A program made the position numbers and the translations under genes. Below the pieces are notes generated by a model. The model had not been told where the DNA came from and did not search any database. It was given only the letters and a program-made list of their open reading frames with translations. From Thiorhodococcus sp. (GTDB lineage: Bacteria; Pseudomonadota; Gammaproteobacteria; Chromatiales; Chromatiaceae), in NCBI GenBank assembly GCA_029257385.1, contig JARIBS010000002.1:1-58457 (forward strand): a stretch of DNA of 58,457 nt, read 5' to 3'. Below, in pieces: positions 36,236-46,681 of the stretch. The stretch's first letter is position 1. Each line of letters begins with the position of its first letter.

Positions 36236-38632
36236 TCACCGTTCGCGCCGTACAAGGGGGGTCGCCGACGTGCCGGCGGGCGTCTCGCGCGGTCTCGGAT
36301 GACTCAGTATGGCCGCGAACAGCAGCGCCAGGACCGCGCCTGGACCGACCGTCACCCCGATCGCCTGCAGAACCGGGACCGAAGAGGTCGCCAGCAGCCC
36401 GAAACCGGCCAGCGTGGTGAGGTTGGCAAACAGCAGCGAGGCCAAAGTGCGCGGCGCCGGACCACCGGGCCGATCCATGCCGCGCACGAAAAAGAGCGCG
36501 TAATTGGACCCGACGGCAACCACCAGAAGCAGCCCCACGAGATGCATGAGGATCAGCGACTGGCCCGCGAGCACCAGTGCCGAGGTCACCGTGAGCACGG
36601 CGGCGAGCAGGGACAGCATCACCCGCCACACCCGTCGCCATGAGCGCAGCGCCAGTGCCAGCAGGGCGAGGATGGCCACAAGCCCGATCGACGACAGCCA
36701 GATCGCCTCTTGGAGATAATCGGCGTAGAGACCATCGGACTCCCGCTTGAGTTCGAGCAGACGCACGCTGACACCAGCCATACGAGCCGACTCGGCCAGA
36801 GTCTGTCTCAGGCGCTCGACATCGATCGGGTTGGTCTCTGCGGCCCGCAGCGGCAGCAGCGCCCGCCAGCCCTGCTCGGTCTGTGTCAGCATGGAGTCGA
36901 CGGCCAGCCCAAACGCGGTCCCGGCCAGGGATTCTGGCCCGATCGGCCCCGCCGTGCGAGCCGCCTCGACATCGGCGAGAAATGGTGCGAGCCGCTCGGC
37001 CTGGAGTGGCAGCCCGGCACTCGCCGCCGCAAGTCTTGCAGCGAGTGCGTCCGGGTCCGGGAGACTGCCCAGCCGCGCGGTCTGGATCGCGCGGCTGGGC
37101 AGATAGCGCGCGGGGCTGTCCCAGCCAGCGATGGCACCGCGCTCGACCAGCGCGTCGAACGCTGGCGCGAGTGCTTCGACCTGGCGCAAAACCGCCTCCC
37201 GCTCGGGCGCATCGACCGCGACCAGTACGCTCGTCTCAGGCGCGCCGAGGTCGGCCCGCAGCCGCGCATCCAGCGCCTGTGCCGCCGGCGGGATGGGGCT
37301 AAGCGCGAGCAGGGAGTCGTCCCAGAGCCGATCGCGATGCAGCCAGACGATCAGCAGCCCCGCCACACAGAGCGCCGGGACCAGCCAGCGCAGCCGCGCG
37401 AGTTGACGAGTCGCGCGCGCCAGCTGCTGTCCGACGTGGCCGAGATCGCGCGGCGCCAGCCCGTCCGGCACCAGCGCCGGCAGCACCAGGCGCGTCACCA
37501 AGGCGGCGGCGATCAACCCGGTGGTCGAGTAGAGACCCAACTGCGCCAGCCCCGGAAAGCCCGAGCCGAGCATGACCCCGAAGCCGCACACGGAGGTCAG
37601 GAGTCCGAGCCGGATGGTGGGCCAGAAATCGGCCATGGCCTCCCGATCGGACTGCGCCCCGCCGCGCTGAACAAAGAGATAGATGCCGTAGTCGACAGCC
37701 TCGCCGATGAGGGCGGCGCCAAAGCCGATGGTCAGACCATGCACCACGCCAAAGCCTAGACTGACCGCCGCGATACCGGCCAGGACGCCGGTCATCACCG
37801 GCAGCAGCCCGAGCACCAGCAATAGCGGCGAACGGTAGATCAACAGCAGCAGCGCGACGATGATCGCGGCGGCGGTCAGGGCGATCCGGGTGACCTCACC
37901 CTTGATGGTCGCGCGTGACTCGACCGCGAAGACACCGGGACCGGTCGTGACCAGGCGCAGCCCGTGTGCCCCCGTGCGCGCGATCTCGAAAGCGGCGTCG
38001 ATCTCGGCCAAGGCGCTCTCCTGCCCGTCGAGATCAGCGCCCGATGCCCGAGTGAGCGCCAGCAGCAGCGCCTCCTGCCCGTCGCGGCTGACCCAGACCC
38101 CGTCCTCGCGACGCGGACGCGGACCGTCATCGAGCCGTTCCAGAATCGCGATGAGTTCGCCGGTGGGATCGCGCGGCACCAGCTCCTCAATCAGCATCCC
38201 GGCCGGTGAGACCAGCCAGTCCAGCGTCTCGCTTAAGGCCGCGCGCAGCCCCGCGACGCTGAAGCGCTCCTCATTGACGGCGGGACTCAACAGATAACGC
38301 TGCTCAAATAGCCAGGTCCGATCCGCCTCCAGGCCCGCATCCGCGCCATTGGTGATGGATTGGAAGGTTGTCGTGGCGCGCAACGCGGCAGTCATCGTCT
38401 GCGAGACCTGGGCGCGCTCGCGCGGCTCGCCACCCGCGATCGCGATCAGCACCAGACGCGAGACCATGCCGTCGCGTAATTGATCCACCAGCAGGGCCTG
38501 CTCCGGTGTGGGTGAGCGCGGCAGAAACACCGACATGTCGGCCGAGTACTCGGCCCGCACGACCAGGGCGATCAGCACGGCCAGCATCGCCAGCCAGCCG
38601 CCAACGCGGATCATGCGACTGCGGCGCGTCAT
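36236..38632 (-). CDS. MMPL/RND-family exporter
   Basis: This large inner-membrane protein has 798 residues. It has an N-terminal helix, a periplasmic domain (about 35-240), a six-helix bundle with IALTAAAIIVALLLLIYRS and GFGAALIGEAVDYGIYLFVQ, and a second periplasmic loop and bundle (about 620-780) with VAVGSNYALFFVRG. The GxxxDYGxY pattern in the fourth helix is the proton-relay signature of MMPL proteins. Its neighbours suggest export of a lipidic polyene. It overlaps the LolA-like gene by four bases. Confidence 0.88.
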   Translation of the reverse strand: MTRRSRMIRVGGWLAMLAVLIALVVRAEYSADMSVFLPRSPTPEQALLVDQLRDGMVSRLVLIAIAGGEPRERAQVSQTMTAALRATTTFQSITNGADAGLEADRTWLFEQRYLLSPAVNEERFSVAGLRAALSETLDWLVSPAGMLIEELVPRDPTGELIAILERLDDGPRPRREDGVWVSRDGQEALLLALTRASGADLDGQESALAEIDAAFEIARTGAHGLRLVTTGPGVFAVESRATIKGEVTRIALTAAAIIVALLLLIYRSPLLLVLGLLPVMTGVLAGIAAVSLGFGVVHGLTIGFGAALIGEAVDYGIYLFVQRGGAQSDREAMADFWPTIRLGLLTSVCGFGVMLGSGFPGLAQLGLYSTTGLIAAALVTRLVLPALVPDGLAPRDLGHVGQQLARATRQLARLRWLVPALCVAGLLIVWLHRDRLWDDSLLALSPIPPAAQALDARLRADLGAPETSVLVAVDAPEREAVLRQVEALAPAFDALVERGAIAGWDSPARYLPSRAIQTARLGSLPDPDALAARLAAASAGLPLQAERLAPFLADVEAARTAGPIGPESLAGTAFGLAVDSMLTQTEQGWRALLPLRAAETNPIDVERLRQTLAESARMAGVSVRLLELKRESDGLYADYLQEAIWLSSIGLVAILALLALALRSWRRVWRVMLSLLAAVLTVTSALVLAGQSLILMHLVGLLLVVAVGSNYALFFVRGMDRPGGPAPRTLASLLFANLTTLAGFGLLATSSVPVLQAIGVTVGPGAVLALLFAAILSHPRPRETPAGTSATPLVRRER

Positions 38633-39234
38633 GGTATGTCGGCACCGATCTCGACGACCGAGCGGTCGCCATCGGTCTCGATCAGCTCGAACCGCGTGAG
38701 ACGCCCACCGCGGCCCACCAGATGGATGCGGCGCAGCGTCGGCGACAGCGCCGCCTCTTTGGGCACCAGATCGAGAACCCAGGCATCGGGGATGCCGGCG
38801 TGACTGACGACATAGCGGGCCTCCAGCCGCTCGCGGTCACCGGCCAGAACCGCTCTCAGGCTGTCGATGAGCAGGCCCAGTTGCGGATTTTCGCTCAGCG
38901 ACAGCTCACGGCGGCGCCCCTCGCGCACTAGGGTCAGGGTGTCGCCGTCGAGGATGGCAGACTCCTCGCGCGGCTGATGGGCATGGCGCTCGAGCCGATC
39001 CGGCGGGCGGTAGATCAGCTCGCCGCGCGCCTCAAGGGGGCGATCGAGCAGCGCCAGATGGCGAGTCTCGACGAAACTCGCCCGGCCATGGGGATGCTCG
39101 GCGAGCAATGCCATGAGGGCATCCAGATCGAATCCGACAGCGAGCGCCGACCCCGCCGTCCAGCAGCTCGCGAACAGGATACCCAATGATCCAGCGACCA
39201 GGCTTCGCGCGCCGACGGGGACTAAAAATTTCAT
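38629..39234 (-). CDS. LolA-like outer-membrane lipoprotein carrier protein
   Basis: This 201-residue periplasmic protein has a signal peptide (MKFLVPVGARSLVAGSLGILFA...ALA). A LolA-type open-barrel fold follows: HPHGRASFVETRHLALLDRPLEARGELIYRPPDRLERH, then DTLTLVREGRRRELSLSENP. In aryl polyene clusters a LolA-like protein works with the MMPL exporter in carrying the lipid across the periplasm. ATG 39234 has AGGAAA upstream, and a GTG at 39261 is less likely. It is the first visible gene of the operon. Confidence 0.83.
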   Translation of the reverse strand: MKFLVPVGARSLVAGSLGILFASCWTAGSALAVGFDLDALMALLAEHPHGRASFVETRHLALLDRPLEARGELIYRPPDRLERHAHQPREESAILDGDTLTLVREGRRRELSLSENPQLGLLIDSLRAVLAGDRERLEARYVVSHAGIPDAWVLDLVPKEAALSPTLRRIHLVGRGGRLTRFELIETDGDRSVVEIGADIP

Positions 39235-39533
39235 CACGACAGATTTCCTGTCTGGGGCCACATACAGCCAGGGTTACAGAATTGTAAGCGCGCATCCAGC
39301 CAGCGCCATGTCACACTCCCAGGCTTGGCCTTTCAGCGAGCGACCTACCATACTGGCACACCGCAAGCGCGTGCTTTCAAAGTGGACTCGGATCGCTGGG
39401 CCGACCGCTATCGAGATGCATGTTTACTGGACAAGATCCGTTGAAATCGGGACAATTCGACGCGATTTGTCGCCGATTCTCTGCGAACGGCGGTAAGCTC
39501 TCGTTCACCCCAGTTTGGAAGATAGTTGGCGCG

Positions 39534-40010
39534 ATGGCCGCAATCCTGGTCCTCAACGGACCCAATCTCAACCTGCTCGGCAGGCGCGAACCCGGCCATT
39601 ACGGCAGCGTCACGCTGGCGGGGATTGAGCACGAACTCGAGACACTGGCGCGCGCCGAGGGCCATCGGCTTGAGTTTTTCCAGAGCAACGCGGAGCATGT
39701 CCTGATCGAGGCCATCCATCAGGCCCAGCAAGATGATGTCCGCTACATCATTATCAATCCGGCCGCATTCACCCATACCAGCGTCGCACTGCGCGACGCC
39801 CTGCTGGCTGTGGCGATCCCCTTCATTGAGGTGCACCTGTCGAATGTCCATGCCCGCGAGCCGTTCCGCGCCCACTCCTATTTCTCAGATATCGCAACAG
39901 GCGTGATTAGCGGGCTCGGAGCCGACGGATATGCACTGGCGCTGCGCGCCGTGCTCTCGCGTCTCGGGGATGGGCGCGCCGCGCAGGATCACACGAACGA
40001 GAACAACTGA
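39534..40010 (+). CDS. aroQ: type II 3-dehydroquinate dehydratase
   Basis: This dodecameric shikimate-pathway enzyme has 158 residues. It begins [20 protein letters not shown] and has the catalytic tyrosine in [25 protein letters not shown] follows, then [17 protein letters not shown] with the active-site His and Arg. A longer open frame upstream has no family content. accB starts two bases after its stop, a classic aroQ-accB-accC arrangement. Confidence 0.96.
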   Translation: MAAILVLNGPNLNLLGRREPGHYGSVTLAGIEHELETLARAEGHRLEFFQSNAEHVLIEAIHQAQQDDVRYIIINPAAFTHTSVALRDALLAVAIPFIEVHLSNVHAREPFRAHSYFSDIATGVISGLGADGYALALRAVLSRLGDGRAAQDHTNENN

Positions 40011-40012
40011 CA

Positions 40013-40474
40013 ATGGATATCCGTAAGGTCAAGAAACTGATCGAGTTGTTGGAACAATCCGACGTCGCCGAAATCGAGATCCACGAGGGCGAGGAGTCCG
40101 TGCGCATCAGCCGCCACGGCAGCGGCGCCATGCCGATGTACATGCCTCAGGGCATGCCTTATCCCGAGACAGTCGCACCCATGCCCAACGCCGCGAGTGC
40201 GGCGCCAGCGCATGACGAAGAGGCGGAAGAGGAGATCCTCGGCGAGATCGTGCGCTCGCCGATGGTCGGTACCTTCTACCGGGCGTCTTCGCCCGGCTCC
40301 AAACCGTTTGTGGAAGAGGGTCAGTCGGTCAAGGCTGGCGATACGCTGTGCATCATCGAGGCGATGAAGATCCTCAATCAGATCGAATGCGAACATGCAG
40401 GAGCGGTCACGCGCATCCTGGTCGAAAACGGTCAACCGGTTGAGTACAACCAGCCGCTGTTTGTGATCGAATAA
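40013..40474 (+). CDS. accB: biotin carboxyl carrier protein of acetyl-CoA carboxylase
   Basis: This 153-residue protein has an N-terminal docking helix ([23 protein letters not shown]), a Pro/Ala/Met linker (about 38-72) and a biotinyl domain with the biotinylated lysine K119 in [11 protein letters not shown]. The thumb loop lies in [14 protein letters not shown]. It acts with accC and with accA/accD encoded elsewhere in fatty-acid initiation. It is nearly fused to aroQ. Confidence 0.97.
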   Translation: MDIRKVKKLIELLEQSDVAEIEIHEGEESVRISRHGSGAMPMYMPQGMPYPETVAPMPNAASAAPAHDEEAEEEILGEIVRSPMVGTFYRASSPGSKPFVEEGQSVKAGDTLCIIEAMKILNQIECEHAGAVTRILVENGQPVEYNQPLFVIE

Positions 40475-40577
40475 CGCTTAAGCCCCCAGCCCTTCGAACG
40501 GAGCGGGAGGCTTCAGCGCCACGAATGCGGGTAAGGCTTGGCTCCAACCGCTGCCACTACATAAAGACATCCTCACC

Positions 40578-41927
40578 ATGGCTGTAATGATCGAAAAGGT
40601 TCTGATCGCCAACCGGGGCGAGATCGCGCTCCGCATCCTGCGCGCCTGCCGCGAGCTCGGCATCAAGACGGTCGCCGTCCACTCCGAGGCCGACCGCGAT
40701 CTCAAGCATGTGCTGCTTGCCGACGAGTCCGTCTGCATCGGCCCGGCCCCGGCGCTCCAGAGCTATCTGAACGTGCCCGCCATCATCAGCGCCGCCGAGG
40801 TTACGGATACGGTCGCCATCCACCCCGGCTACGGCTTTCTCTCGGAGAACGCCGATTTCGCCGAGCGGGTCGAGCGCTCGGGATTCATCTTTATCGGCCC
40901 ACGGCCCGAAACGATCCGCCTGATGGGCGACAAGGTCTCGGCGATTGCCGCGATGAAGGCCGCCAGCGTGCCTTGCGTGCCCGGCTCGGACGGACCGCTC
41001 GACGACAACAAAAAACGCACCCTGGCGCTGGCCCGCGAGATCGGCTACCCGATCATCATCAAGGCATCGGGCGGTGGCGGCGGACGCGGCATGCGCGTCG
41101 TGCACTCCGAGGCGACACTCCTGAACTCCATCTCGCTGACCCAGGCGGAGGCCGCCGCCGCCTTCGGCAACGACATGGTCTACATGGAGAAATATCTGGA
41201 GAATCCGCGCCATGTGGAGTTCCAGATCCTCGCCGACCAGATGGGCAACGCCATCCACTTAGGCGAGCGCGACTGCTCCATGCAGCGACGCCACCAGAAG
41301 GTGCTGGAAGAGGCGCCCGCCCCCGGCATTACCGAGGCGCAGCGCAGCGAGATCGGCGAGCGCTGCGCGGCGGCCTGTCGCACCATCGGCTATCGTGGCG
41401 CCGGCACGTTCGAGTTTCTGTACGAAAACGGACATTTCTATTTCATCGAGATGAACACGCGCATCCAGGTCGAGCATCCGGTCACCGAGATGGTCACCGG
41501 CGTCGATATCGTCAAAGAACAGATCCTGGTCGCCGCCGGAGAGCCGCTCAGGTATCGCCAGCAAGATATCTCGATGCGCGGGCACGCCCTAGAGTGCCGT
41601 ATCAATGCCGAGGACTCCGAGACCTTCATGCCGAGTCCAGGCAAGATTACTGAGTTCCACGCACCCGGCGGAGCGGGCGTGCGCGTGGAAACCCACATCT
41701 ATTCCGGCTATACGGTGCCCAGTCATTACGACTCCATGATCGGCAAGGTGATCACCCACGGCGAAGACCGCGAAGCGGCGATCGCGCGCATGTGCAACGC
41801 GCTGCGCGAGACCGTCATCGACGGTATCAACACCAACATCAAGCTCCAGCGCTCGATCCTGCGCGACGGCGCCTTCCTCGCGGGCGGGGCCAACATCCAC
41901 TATCTCGAAAAGAAGCTCGGGATGTGA
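40578..41927 (+). CDS. accC: biotin carboxylase of acetyl-CoA carboxylase
   Basis: This 449-residue ATP-grasp enzyme matches E. coli AccC length. Motifs are [52 protein letters not shown] and [17 protein letters not shown]. It lies 103 bp after accB. ATG 40578 is used, and an internal ATG at 40587 (MIEKVLIA) is also credible as neither has a strong ribosome site. It is a clear paralogue of pycA at 1.5-2.9 kb. Confidence 0.97.
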   Translation: MAVMIEKVLIANRGEIALRILRACRELGIKTVAVHSEADRDLKHVLLADESVCIGPAPALQSYLNVPAIISAAEVTDTVAIHPGYGFLSENADFAERVERSGFIFIGPRPETIRLMGDKVSAIAAMKAASVPCVPGSDGPLDDNKKRTLALAREIGYPIIIKASGGGGGRGMRVVHSEATLLNSISLTQAEAAAAFGNDMVYMEKYLENPRHVEFQILADQMGNAIHLGERDCSMQRRHQKVLEEAPAPGITEAQRSEIGERCAAACRTIGYRGAGTFEFLYENGHFYFIEMNTRIQVEHPVTEMVTGVDIVKEQILVAAGEPLRYRQQDISMRGHALECRINAEDSETFMPSPGKITEFHAPGGAGVRVETHIYSGYTVPSHYDSMIGKVITHGEDREAAIARMCNALRETVIDGINTNIKLQRSILRDGAFLAGGANIHYLEKKLGM

Positions 41928-41930
41928 CCC

Positions 41931-42824
41931 ATGCCCTGGCTCCAGCTCACGTTCGATACTCATAAGACGCACGCGGAAACCAGCGCGGCCATGCTGGAGG
42001 CGGCCGGCGCACTGTCGGTGACCTTCGGCGATGCTGGGGACGAGCCGCAGCTCGAACCCGGTCCAGGCGAAACGCCGCTGTGGTCGCACGTCAGCGTCTC
42101 GGCCCTGTTCGAGGACGACGCGGCCAGTCAGGCGCTGCTTGAGCGCCTGGCCGCTGGACTGGGCGAGCAGATGGGCGCGGCTCCCAGGATCGAGCGCATC
42201 GCCGATCAAGTCTGGGAGCGGGTCTGGCTGGATGAGTTCAGGCCCACCCGCTTTGGCGAGCGGCTGTGGGTCTGTCCTCACGGTCAGGCGCCCGGCGCCG
42301 GGGATGCGGTCGTGGTGTCGCTGGATCCAGGACTGGCCTTCGGCACCGGGCATCATGCGACCACGGCCATGTGTCTGGAGTGGCTCGATGGGGCCGATCT
42401 GACGGGCAAGCGTGTTCTCGACTTCGGCTGCGGCTCCGGCATCCTCGCCATCGCGGCGATCAAGCTCGGCGCGGCAAACGCAGTCGCGCTCGATCACGAC
42501 CCCCAGGCACTGGAGGCGACCCGCGACAACGCGGCGGCAAACGCTGTCGCCGAGTGCATCGCCATTCATTCGCCGGAGGATCTCCCGGAAGGCGACTTCG
42601 ATTGCGTTCTGGCCAATATCCTCGCCGGTCCACTGGTCGCGCTGGCGCCCAAGCTGATTGCGCGCCTGCGCCCTGGCGGCAAGCTCGTGCTCTCCGGCAT
42701 CCTCGCCGGGCAGGTCGAATCCGTGCGCGCCGCCTACGCCGATGCCATCGAGCTTGACCCGACACGTATGCGCGAGGACTGGGCGGCGATCACCGGCACC
42801 CGCAAGGCCGATCAGTCACCATGA
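41931..42824 (+). CDS. prmA: ribosomal protein L11 methyltransferase
   Basis: It trimethylates ribosomal protein L11. The 297-residue protein has the N-terminal L11-recognition domain starting MPWLQLTFDTHKTHAE. The GTGHHATTAMCLEWL motif and the SAM loop VLDFGCGSGILAIAAIKLGA follow, then CVLANILAGPLVALAP, which holds the N-(I/P)-L catalytic region. It starts three bases after accC and overlaps dusB by four bases. Confidence 0.95.
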   Translation: MPWLQLTFDTHKTHAETSAAMLEAAGALSVTFGDAGDEPQLEPGPGETPLWSHVSVSALFEDDAASQALLERLAAGLGEQMGAAPRIERIADQVWERVWLDEFRPTRFGERLWVCPHGQAPGAGDAVVVSLDPGLAFGTGHHATTAMCLEWLDGADLTGKRVLDFGCGSGILAIAAIKLGAANAVALDHDPQALEATRDNAAANAVAECIAIHSPEDLPEGDFDCVLANILAGPLVALAPKLIARLRPGGKLVLSGILAGQVESVRAAYADAIELDPTRMREDWAAITGTRKADQSP

Positions 42825-43879
42825 CGGCGTCATTCGATGAGACGGGCGAAATGCGCACCGATCTGATTCGACCTTTCACCATCGGACCCTACCAGCTCGC
42901 CAACAATCTCATCCTCGCGCCCATGGCCGGAATCACCGATCGGCCTTATCGCGCCATCTGTCGAGCGCTTGGCGCCGGTCTTGCGGTCGCCGAGATGGTC
43001 TCGGCTGACACCACGCTCTGGGGGAGTCGCAAATCGCTGCATCGGCTCGACTACCGCAACGAGCGCGGACCGGTCGCGGCACAGATCCTTGGCAGCGATC
43101 CGGCACGCATGGCCGAGGCCGCCAAACGCACGCTCGACCTCGGCGCACACATCATCGACATCAATATGGGCTGTCCGGCCAAGAAGGTGTGCAAGGTCGC
43201 CGCTGGCGCGGCACTGCTGCGCGACGAGGCGCTGATCGGGCGCATCCTGGAGGCCGTGGTCGGCGCCGTTGCGGCACCAGTCACGCTCAAGATCCGCACC
43301 GGCTGGTCGCCCGAATCGCGCAACGCGGTCAACATCGCCAAAATCGCTCGCGAGTCCGGCATCGCCGCGCTGACCGTACACGGGCGCACCGGCGTCTGTA
43401 CCTATGGCGTACCGGCCGAATACGCGACGATTCGCCGCATCAAGGAGGCGGTGCGCATCCCGCTCATCGCCAACGGCGATATCGCCACCGCGCAACAGGC
43501 CAGAGCTGTTCTGGACTCCACGGGCGCCGATGCTATTATGATCGGACGCGCGGCCCGGGGACGTCCCTGGATCTTCCGTGACATCGCCGCCGAGCTGGCC
43601 CCGGATCAGGCCGCTGACACTGACGCGCCGCCGCACTCGATCAAAGACATACTCAGCGCACACCTCGATGCGCTCTATACGTTTTATGGCGATCATGACG
43701 GCGTGCGCATCGCCCGCAAGCATATTGCCTGGTACTGTCGGCATCTGCCGGATGCTGCGGGATTCAGACAGACGATCAACCGAATCGAGACCCCTGCTGA
43801 ACAAATGCTTCAGGTGCTCGCCTACTTCGACCAAAACCTCGAACTGGAGACGCACGCAGCGTCAACGACCCTGCCCTGA
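42821..43879 (+). CDS. dusB: tRNA-dihydrouridine synthase B
   Basis: This flavin enzyme reduces specific uridines in the tRNA D-loop. The 352-residue protein has LAPMAGITDRPYRAICR, INMGCPAKKVCKVAAGAAL with the catalytic cysteine, ALTVHGRTGVCTYG and MIGRAARGRPWIFRDI. It is slightly longer than E. coli DusB at the N-terminus, and an internal ATG (MRTDLIRPF) could be the true start. fis follows, the conserved dusB-fis pair. Confidence 0.94.
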   Translation: MTASFDETGEMRTDLIRPFTIGPYQLANNLILAPMAGITDRPYRAICRALGAGLAVAEMVSADTTLWGSRKSLHRLDYRNERGPVAAQILGSDPARMAEAAKRTLDLGAHIIDINMGCPAKKVCKVAAGAALLRDEALIGRILEAVVGAVAAPVTLKIRTGWSPESRNAVNIAKIARESGIAALTVHGRTGVCTYGVPAEYATIRRIKEAVRIPLIANGDIATAQQARAVLDSTGADAIMIGRAARGRPWIFRDIAAELAPDQAADTDAPPHSIKDILSAHLDALYTFYGDHDGVRIARKHIAWYCRHLPDAAGFRQTINRIETPAEQMLQVLAYFDQNLELETHAASTTLP

Positions 43880-43893
43880 AGGACGGGGTTTTT
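43868..43893 (+). terminator. hairpin with T-run between dusB and fis
   Basis: The arms ACCCTGCCC and GGACGGGGT pair with one mismatch and one G-T around a TGAA loop overlapping the dusB stop codon, followed by TTTTT. It looks like an intrinsic terminator or attenuator inside the usually continuous dusB-fis operon. Confidence 0.6.
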
Positions 43894-43906
43894 CGCGGAG
43901 GAGTTG

Positions 43907-44215
43907 ATGAAAACCAACGCTGCCAGAACAGTGTCCGACACGCAAGCACAGGGCCTGCGCGTCATCGACACGGATCGCGCTGGGCCTTTGAGCAAGTGCG
44001 TTCGCGATGCCCTCAACGCCTATCTCGAGAACATGGACGGCCATGAGATCAAGGGTCTCTACGGCCTGGTCATGGAGGAATTCGAACGCCCATTGTTTGA
44101 GACCATCCTGCGACACGCCAATGGCAACCTCAGCCACGCCGCCAAGATGCTCGGCATGACCCGCAATACCCTGCGCAAGCGACTCACCGATTACAGCATT
44201 GATCGCGACCACTGA
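43907..44215 (+). CDS. fis: Fis family DNA-binding nucleoid protein
   Basis: This 102-residue protein has the N-terminal arm and dimer helices (PLSKCVRDALNAYLEN and IKGLYGLVMEEFERPLFETIL). The C-terminal helix-turn-helix is NLSHAAKMLGMTRNTLRKRLTDY. Fis bends DNA and controls stable RNA and topology genes. ATG 43907 follows a GGAGGAG ribosome site by a few bases, and a TTG lies directly before it. It follows dusB as in other gammaproteobacteria. Confidence 0.94.
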   Translation: MKTNAARTVSDTQAQGLRVIDTDRAGPLSKCVRDALNAYLENMDGHEIKGLYGLVMEEFERPLFETILRHANGNLSHAAKMLGMTRNTLRKRLTDYSIDRDH

Positions 44216-44258
44216 CGTCGCAACACCTCCACCGACTCACGAGACCGGATATCCCTAG

Positions 44259-45818
44259 ATGCAAGCCATTCAACGCGCCCTCATCAGCGTCTCCGACAAG
44301 ACCGGCCTGATCGAATTTGCCCAAGACCTCGCGGCCCAGGGCATTGAGATCATTTCCACCGGTGGCACTGCACGGTTGCTCGCCGACAACGCCATCCCAG
44401 TCATTGAGGTCTCGGACTACACCGGCTTTCCGGAGATGATGGATGGACGCGTGAAGACGCTGCATCCGCTCATCCATGGCGGCATCCTCGGGCGTCGCGG
44501 GACGGATGATCAGGCTATGCGCGACAATGCCATCGCGCCGATCGATCTGGTGGTGGTCAATCTCTACCCCTTCGAAGAGACAGTCGTGCGCCCCGGCTGC
44601 GACCTGCCCACGGCCATCGAACACATCGACATCGGCGGTCCGACGCTGCTGCGCGCGGCGGCGAAGAACTATGCCAGCGTCACCGTGGTGGTCGACGCCA
44701 CCGATTACCCGCGTGTGATCGAAGCAATCAAGACCAACGGCGTGGTCGACGACGCGACCCGTTTCGATCTGGCAGTCAAGGTCTTCGAGCACACCGCGCG
44801 TTATGATGGGGCCATCGCCAATCATCTCGGCGCGCGGGTCGAATCCGCCGCCGCGACGGGCTTCCCACGAACGCTCAGCATGCAGTTTCGGCGCAGTCAG
44901 TCGATGCGCTACGGCGAGAACCCGCATCAAAATGCCGCCTTCTATGTCGAGCATCCGATCGCGGAGACCAGTATCGCCACCGCGCAACAGCTCCAAGGTA
45001 AGGAACTCTCCTACAACAACATCGCCGACACCGACGCCGCCCTCGAGTGCGTCAAACAGTTCCACGAGGCACCGGCCTGTGTGATCGTCAAGCACGCCAA
45101 TCCGTGCGGCGTGGCCTTCGGCGCCAACCTGCTGGAGGCGTATGAGCGCGCCCACGGCACCGATCCCGAGTCAGCCTTCGGTGGCATCATCGCGTTCAAC
45201 CGCGAGCTTGATGGCGAGACCGCCAGCGCCATTGTCGCGCGCCAGTTCGTCGAGGTCATCATCGCCCCCAGCGTCTCGGCGGCCGCTAGCGAGGTCGTCG
45301 CGGCCAAAAAGAACGTGCGCCTGCTCGCCTGCGGGGAGTGGGCGAGCGAGTCGCTCCATCGTCTTGACTTCAAGCGTGTCAATGGCGGTTTGCTGGTCCA
45401 GGACGCGGATCTGCGCCTCAGCCAAGAGATTCGCGTCGTCACCGACCGCGCGCCCTCCGAGCAGGAGCTGCAAGACCTGCTCTTTACCTGGCGCGTGGCC
45501 AAGTTCGTCAAGTCCAATGCCATCGTCTACGGTCGCGACCGTATGACTATCGGCGTCGGGGCCGGACAGATGAGCCGGGTCAACTCGGCACGTATCGCAC
45601 GCATCAAGGCCGAGCAGGCCGGTCTGGCGGTGGTCGGCGCGGTGATGGCCTCCGACGCCTTCTTCCCTTTCCGCGACGGGATCGATCAGGCTGCAGAGGC
45701 CGGAATCACCGCAGTCATCCAGCCCGGCGGCTCACTGCGTGACGAGGAGGTCATCGCGGCGGCCAACGAGCACGACATCGCTGTGGTCTTCACCGGAATG
45801 CGTCATTTCAGACACTGA
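44259..45818 (+). CDS. purH: bifunctional AICAR transformylase / IMP cyclohydrolase
   Basis: It carries out the last two steps of IMP synthesis. The 519-residue protein has the N-terminal MGS-like cyclohydrolase domain ([43 protein letters not shown]). The C-terminal transformylase domain has [15 protein letters not shown] and [15 protein letters not shown] with the catalytic Lys-His, and ends [11 protein letters not shown]. It starts 43 bp after fis. lpxA separates it from purD. Confidence 0.97.
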   Translation: MQAIQRALISVSDKTGLIEFAQDLAAQGIEIISTGGTARLLADNAIPVIEVSDYTGFPEMMDGRVKTLHPLIHGGILGRRGTDDQAMRDNAIAPIDLVVVNLYPFEETVVRPGCDLPTAIEHIDIGGPTLLRAAAKNYASVTVVVDATDYPRVIEAIKTNGVVDDATRFDLAVKVFEHTARYDGAIANHLGARVESAAATGFPRTLSMQFRRSQSMRYGENPHQNAAFYVEHPIAETSIATAQQLQGKELSYNNIADTDAALECVKQFHEAPACVIVKHANPCGVAFGANLLEAYERAHGTDPESAFGGIIAFNRELDGETASAIVARQFVEVIIAPSVSAAASEVVAAKKNVRLLACGEWASESLHRLDFKRVNGGLLVQDADLRLSQEIRVVTDRAPSEQELQDLLFTWRVAKFVKSNAIVYGRDRMTIGVGAGQMSRVNSARIARIKAEQAGLAVVGAVMASDAFFPFRDGIDQAAEAGITAVIQPGGSLRDEEVIAAANEHDIAVVFTGMRHFRH

Positions 45819-45856
45819 TTGATGCGTGTGCTAAGAACTATCGAGCGCAGCCCCCA

Positions 45857-46633
45857 ATGAACATCCATCCGACCGCCATCATCGAGGACGGCGCCGTTCT
45901 GCACGCATCCGTGCGTGTCGGTCCCTATTCGATCATCGAGTCCGGCGCCGTGATTGGCGAGGGATGCCGCATCGAGAGCTGCGCGCGTATTTTCGCCAAC
46001 ACCCGCATGGGCGCGCACAACCGCGTCTGCCATGGCGCGACGCTGGGATCCGAACCCCAGGACCTGACCTTTACGCCAGCGCGCGCCAAACCGCTCCTGA
46101 TCGGCGACCACAATCATTTCAAGGAAAACGTCAATATCAGTTGTGGGGTCAAGTCCGATGAGGGCACCCGCATCGGCAGTCACAATTACTGGATGGCCTA
46201 TTCGCACGCCGGTCATGACTGCAGCGTTGGCGATCACAACATCTTCGCCAACACCGCCACCCTCGCCGGTCATGTCGAGGTCGAGGATTACACATTTATT
46301 TCGGGCCAGGTCGCCGTGCATCAGTTCTGCCGAATCGGTGCCTATGCCATGGTCGCCGGGGTCACCGGCGTCGCCCAGGATGTCCCGCCCTTCGCGCTGG
46401 CCGACGGTCATCGCGCCCGGATGGTCGGACTCAATGTCATCGGGCTGCGGCGCGGCGGTTTTAATCAGGAGCAGCGCACCCGGATCAAAGCGGTCTATCG
46501 CCTGGTGTTCAAATCCGGTCTGCGTCTGGCGGATGCGCTGGTGCGCGCCGAGCAGGACTATCCCGGCACGGAGACCGAGCGGATCATGCGGTTCATCCAG
46601 TCGAGCCGGCGCGGTCTCATCTCGCCTGACTAG
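45857..46633 (+). CDS. lpxA: UDP-N-acetylglucosamine acyltransferase
   Basis: This is the first acylation step of lipid A synthesis. The 258-residue left-handed beta-helix protein has many hexapeptide repeats from [23 protein letters not shown] onward. The active-site histidine region is [18 protein letters not shown]. The C-terminal helical domain includes [23 protein letters not shown]. It is unusual in lying between purH and purD rather than in the lpxD-fabZ-lpxA-lpxB cluster. It could be the sole copy or a second lpxA. Confidence 0.93.
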   Translation: MNIHPTAIIEDGAVLHASVRVGPYSIIESGAVIGEGCRIESCARIFANTRMGAHNRVCHGATLGSEPQDLTFTPARAKPLLIGDHNHFKENVNISCGVKSDEGTRIGSHNYWMAYSHAGHDCSVGDHNIFANTATLAGHVEVEDYTFISGQVAVHQFCRIGAYAMVAGVTGVAQDVPPFALADGHRARMVGLNVIGLRRGGFNQEQRTRIKAVYRLVFKSGLRLADALVRAEQDYPGTETERIMRFIQSSRRGLISPD

Positions 46634-46681
46634 CGGTTCGGGGCGTGTCCCCGAGCATGTGTCTATTGGATGGAGAAATTG

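Noticed and set aside
41589-42569. 326-codon open frame antisense to accC/prmA
   Set aside because: It spans two well-supported genes on the other strand and has no recognisable motif.
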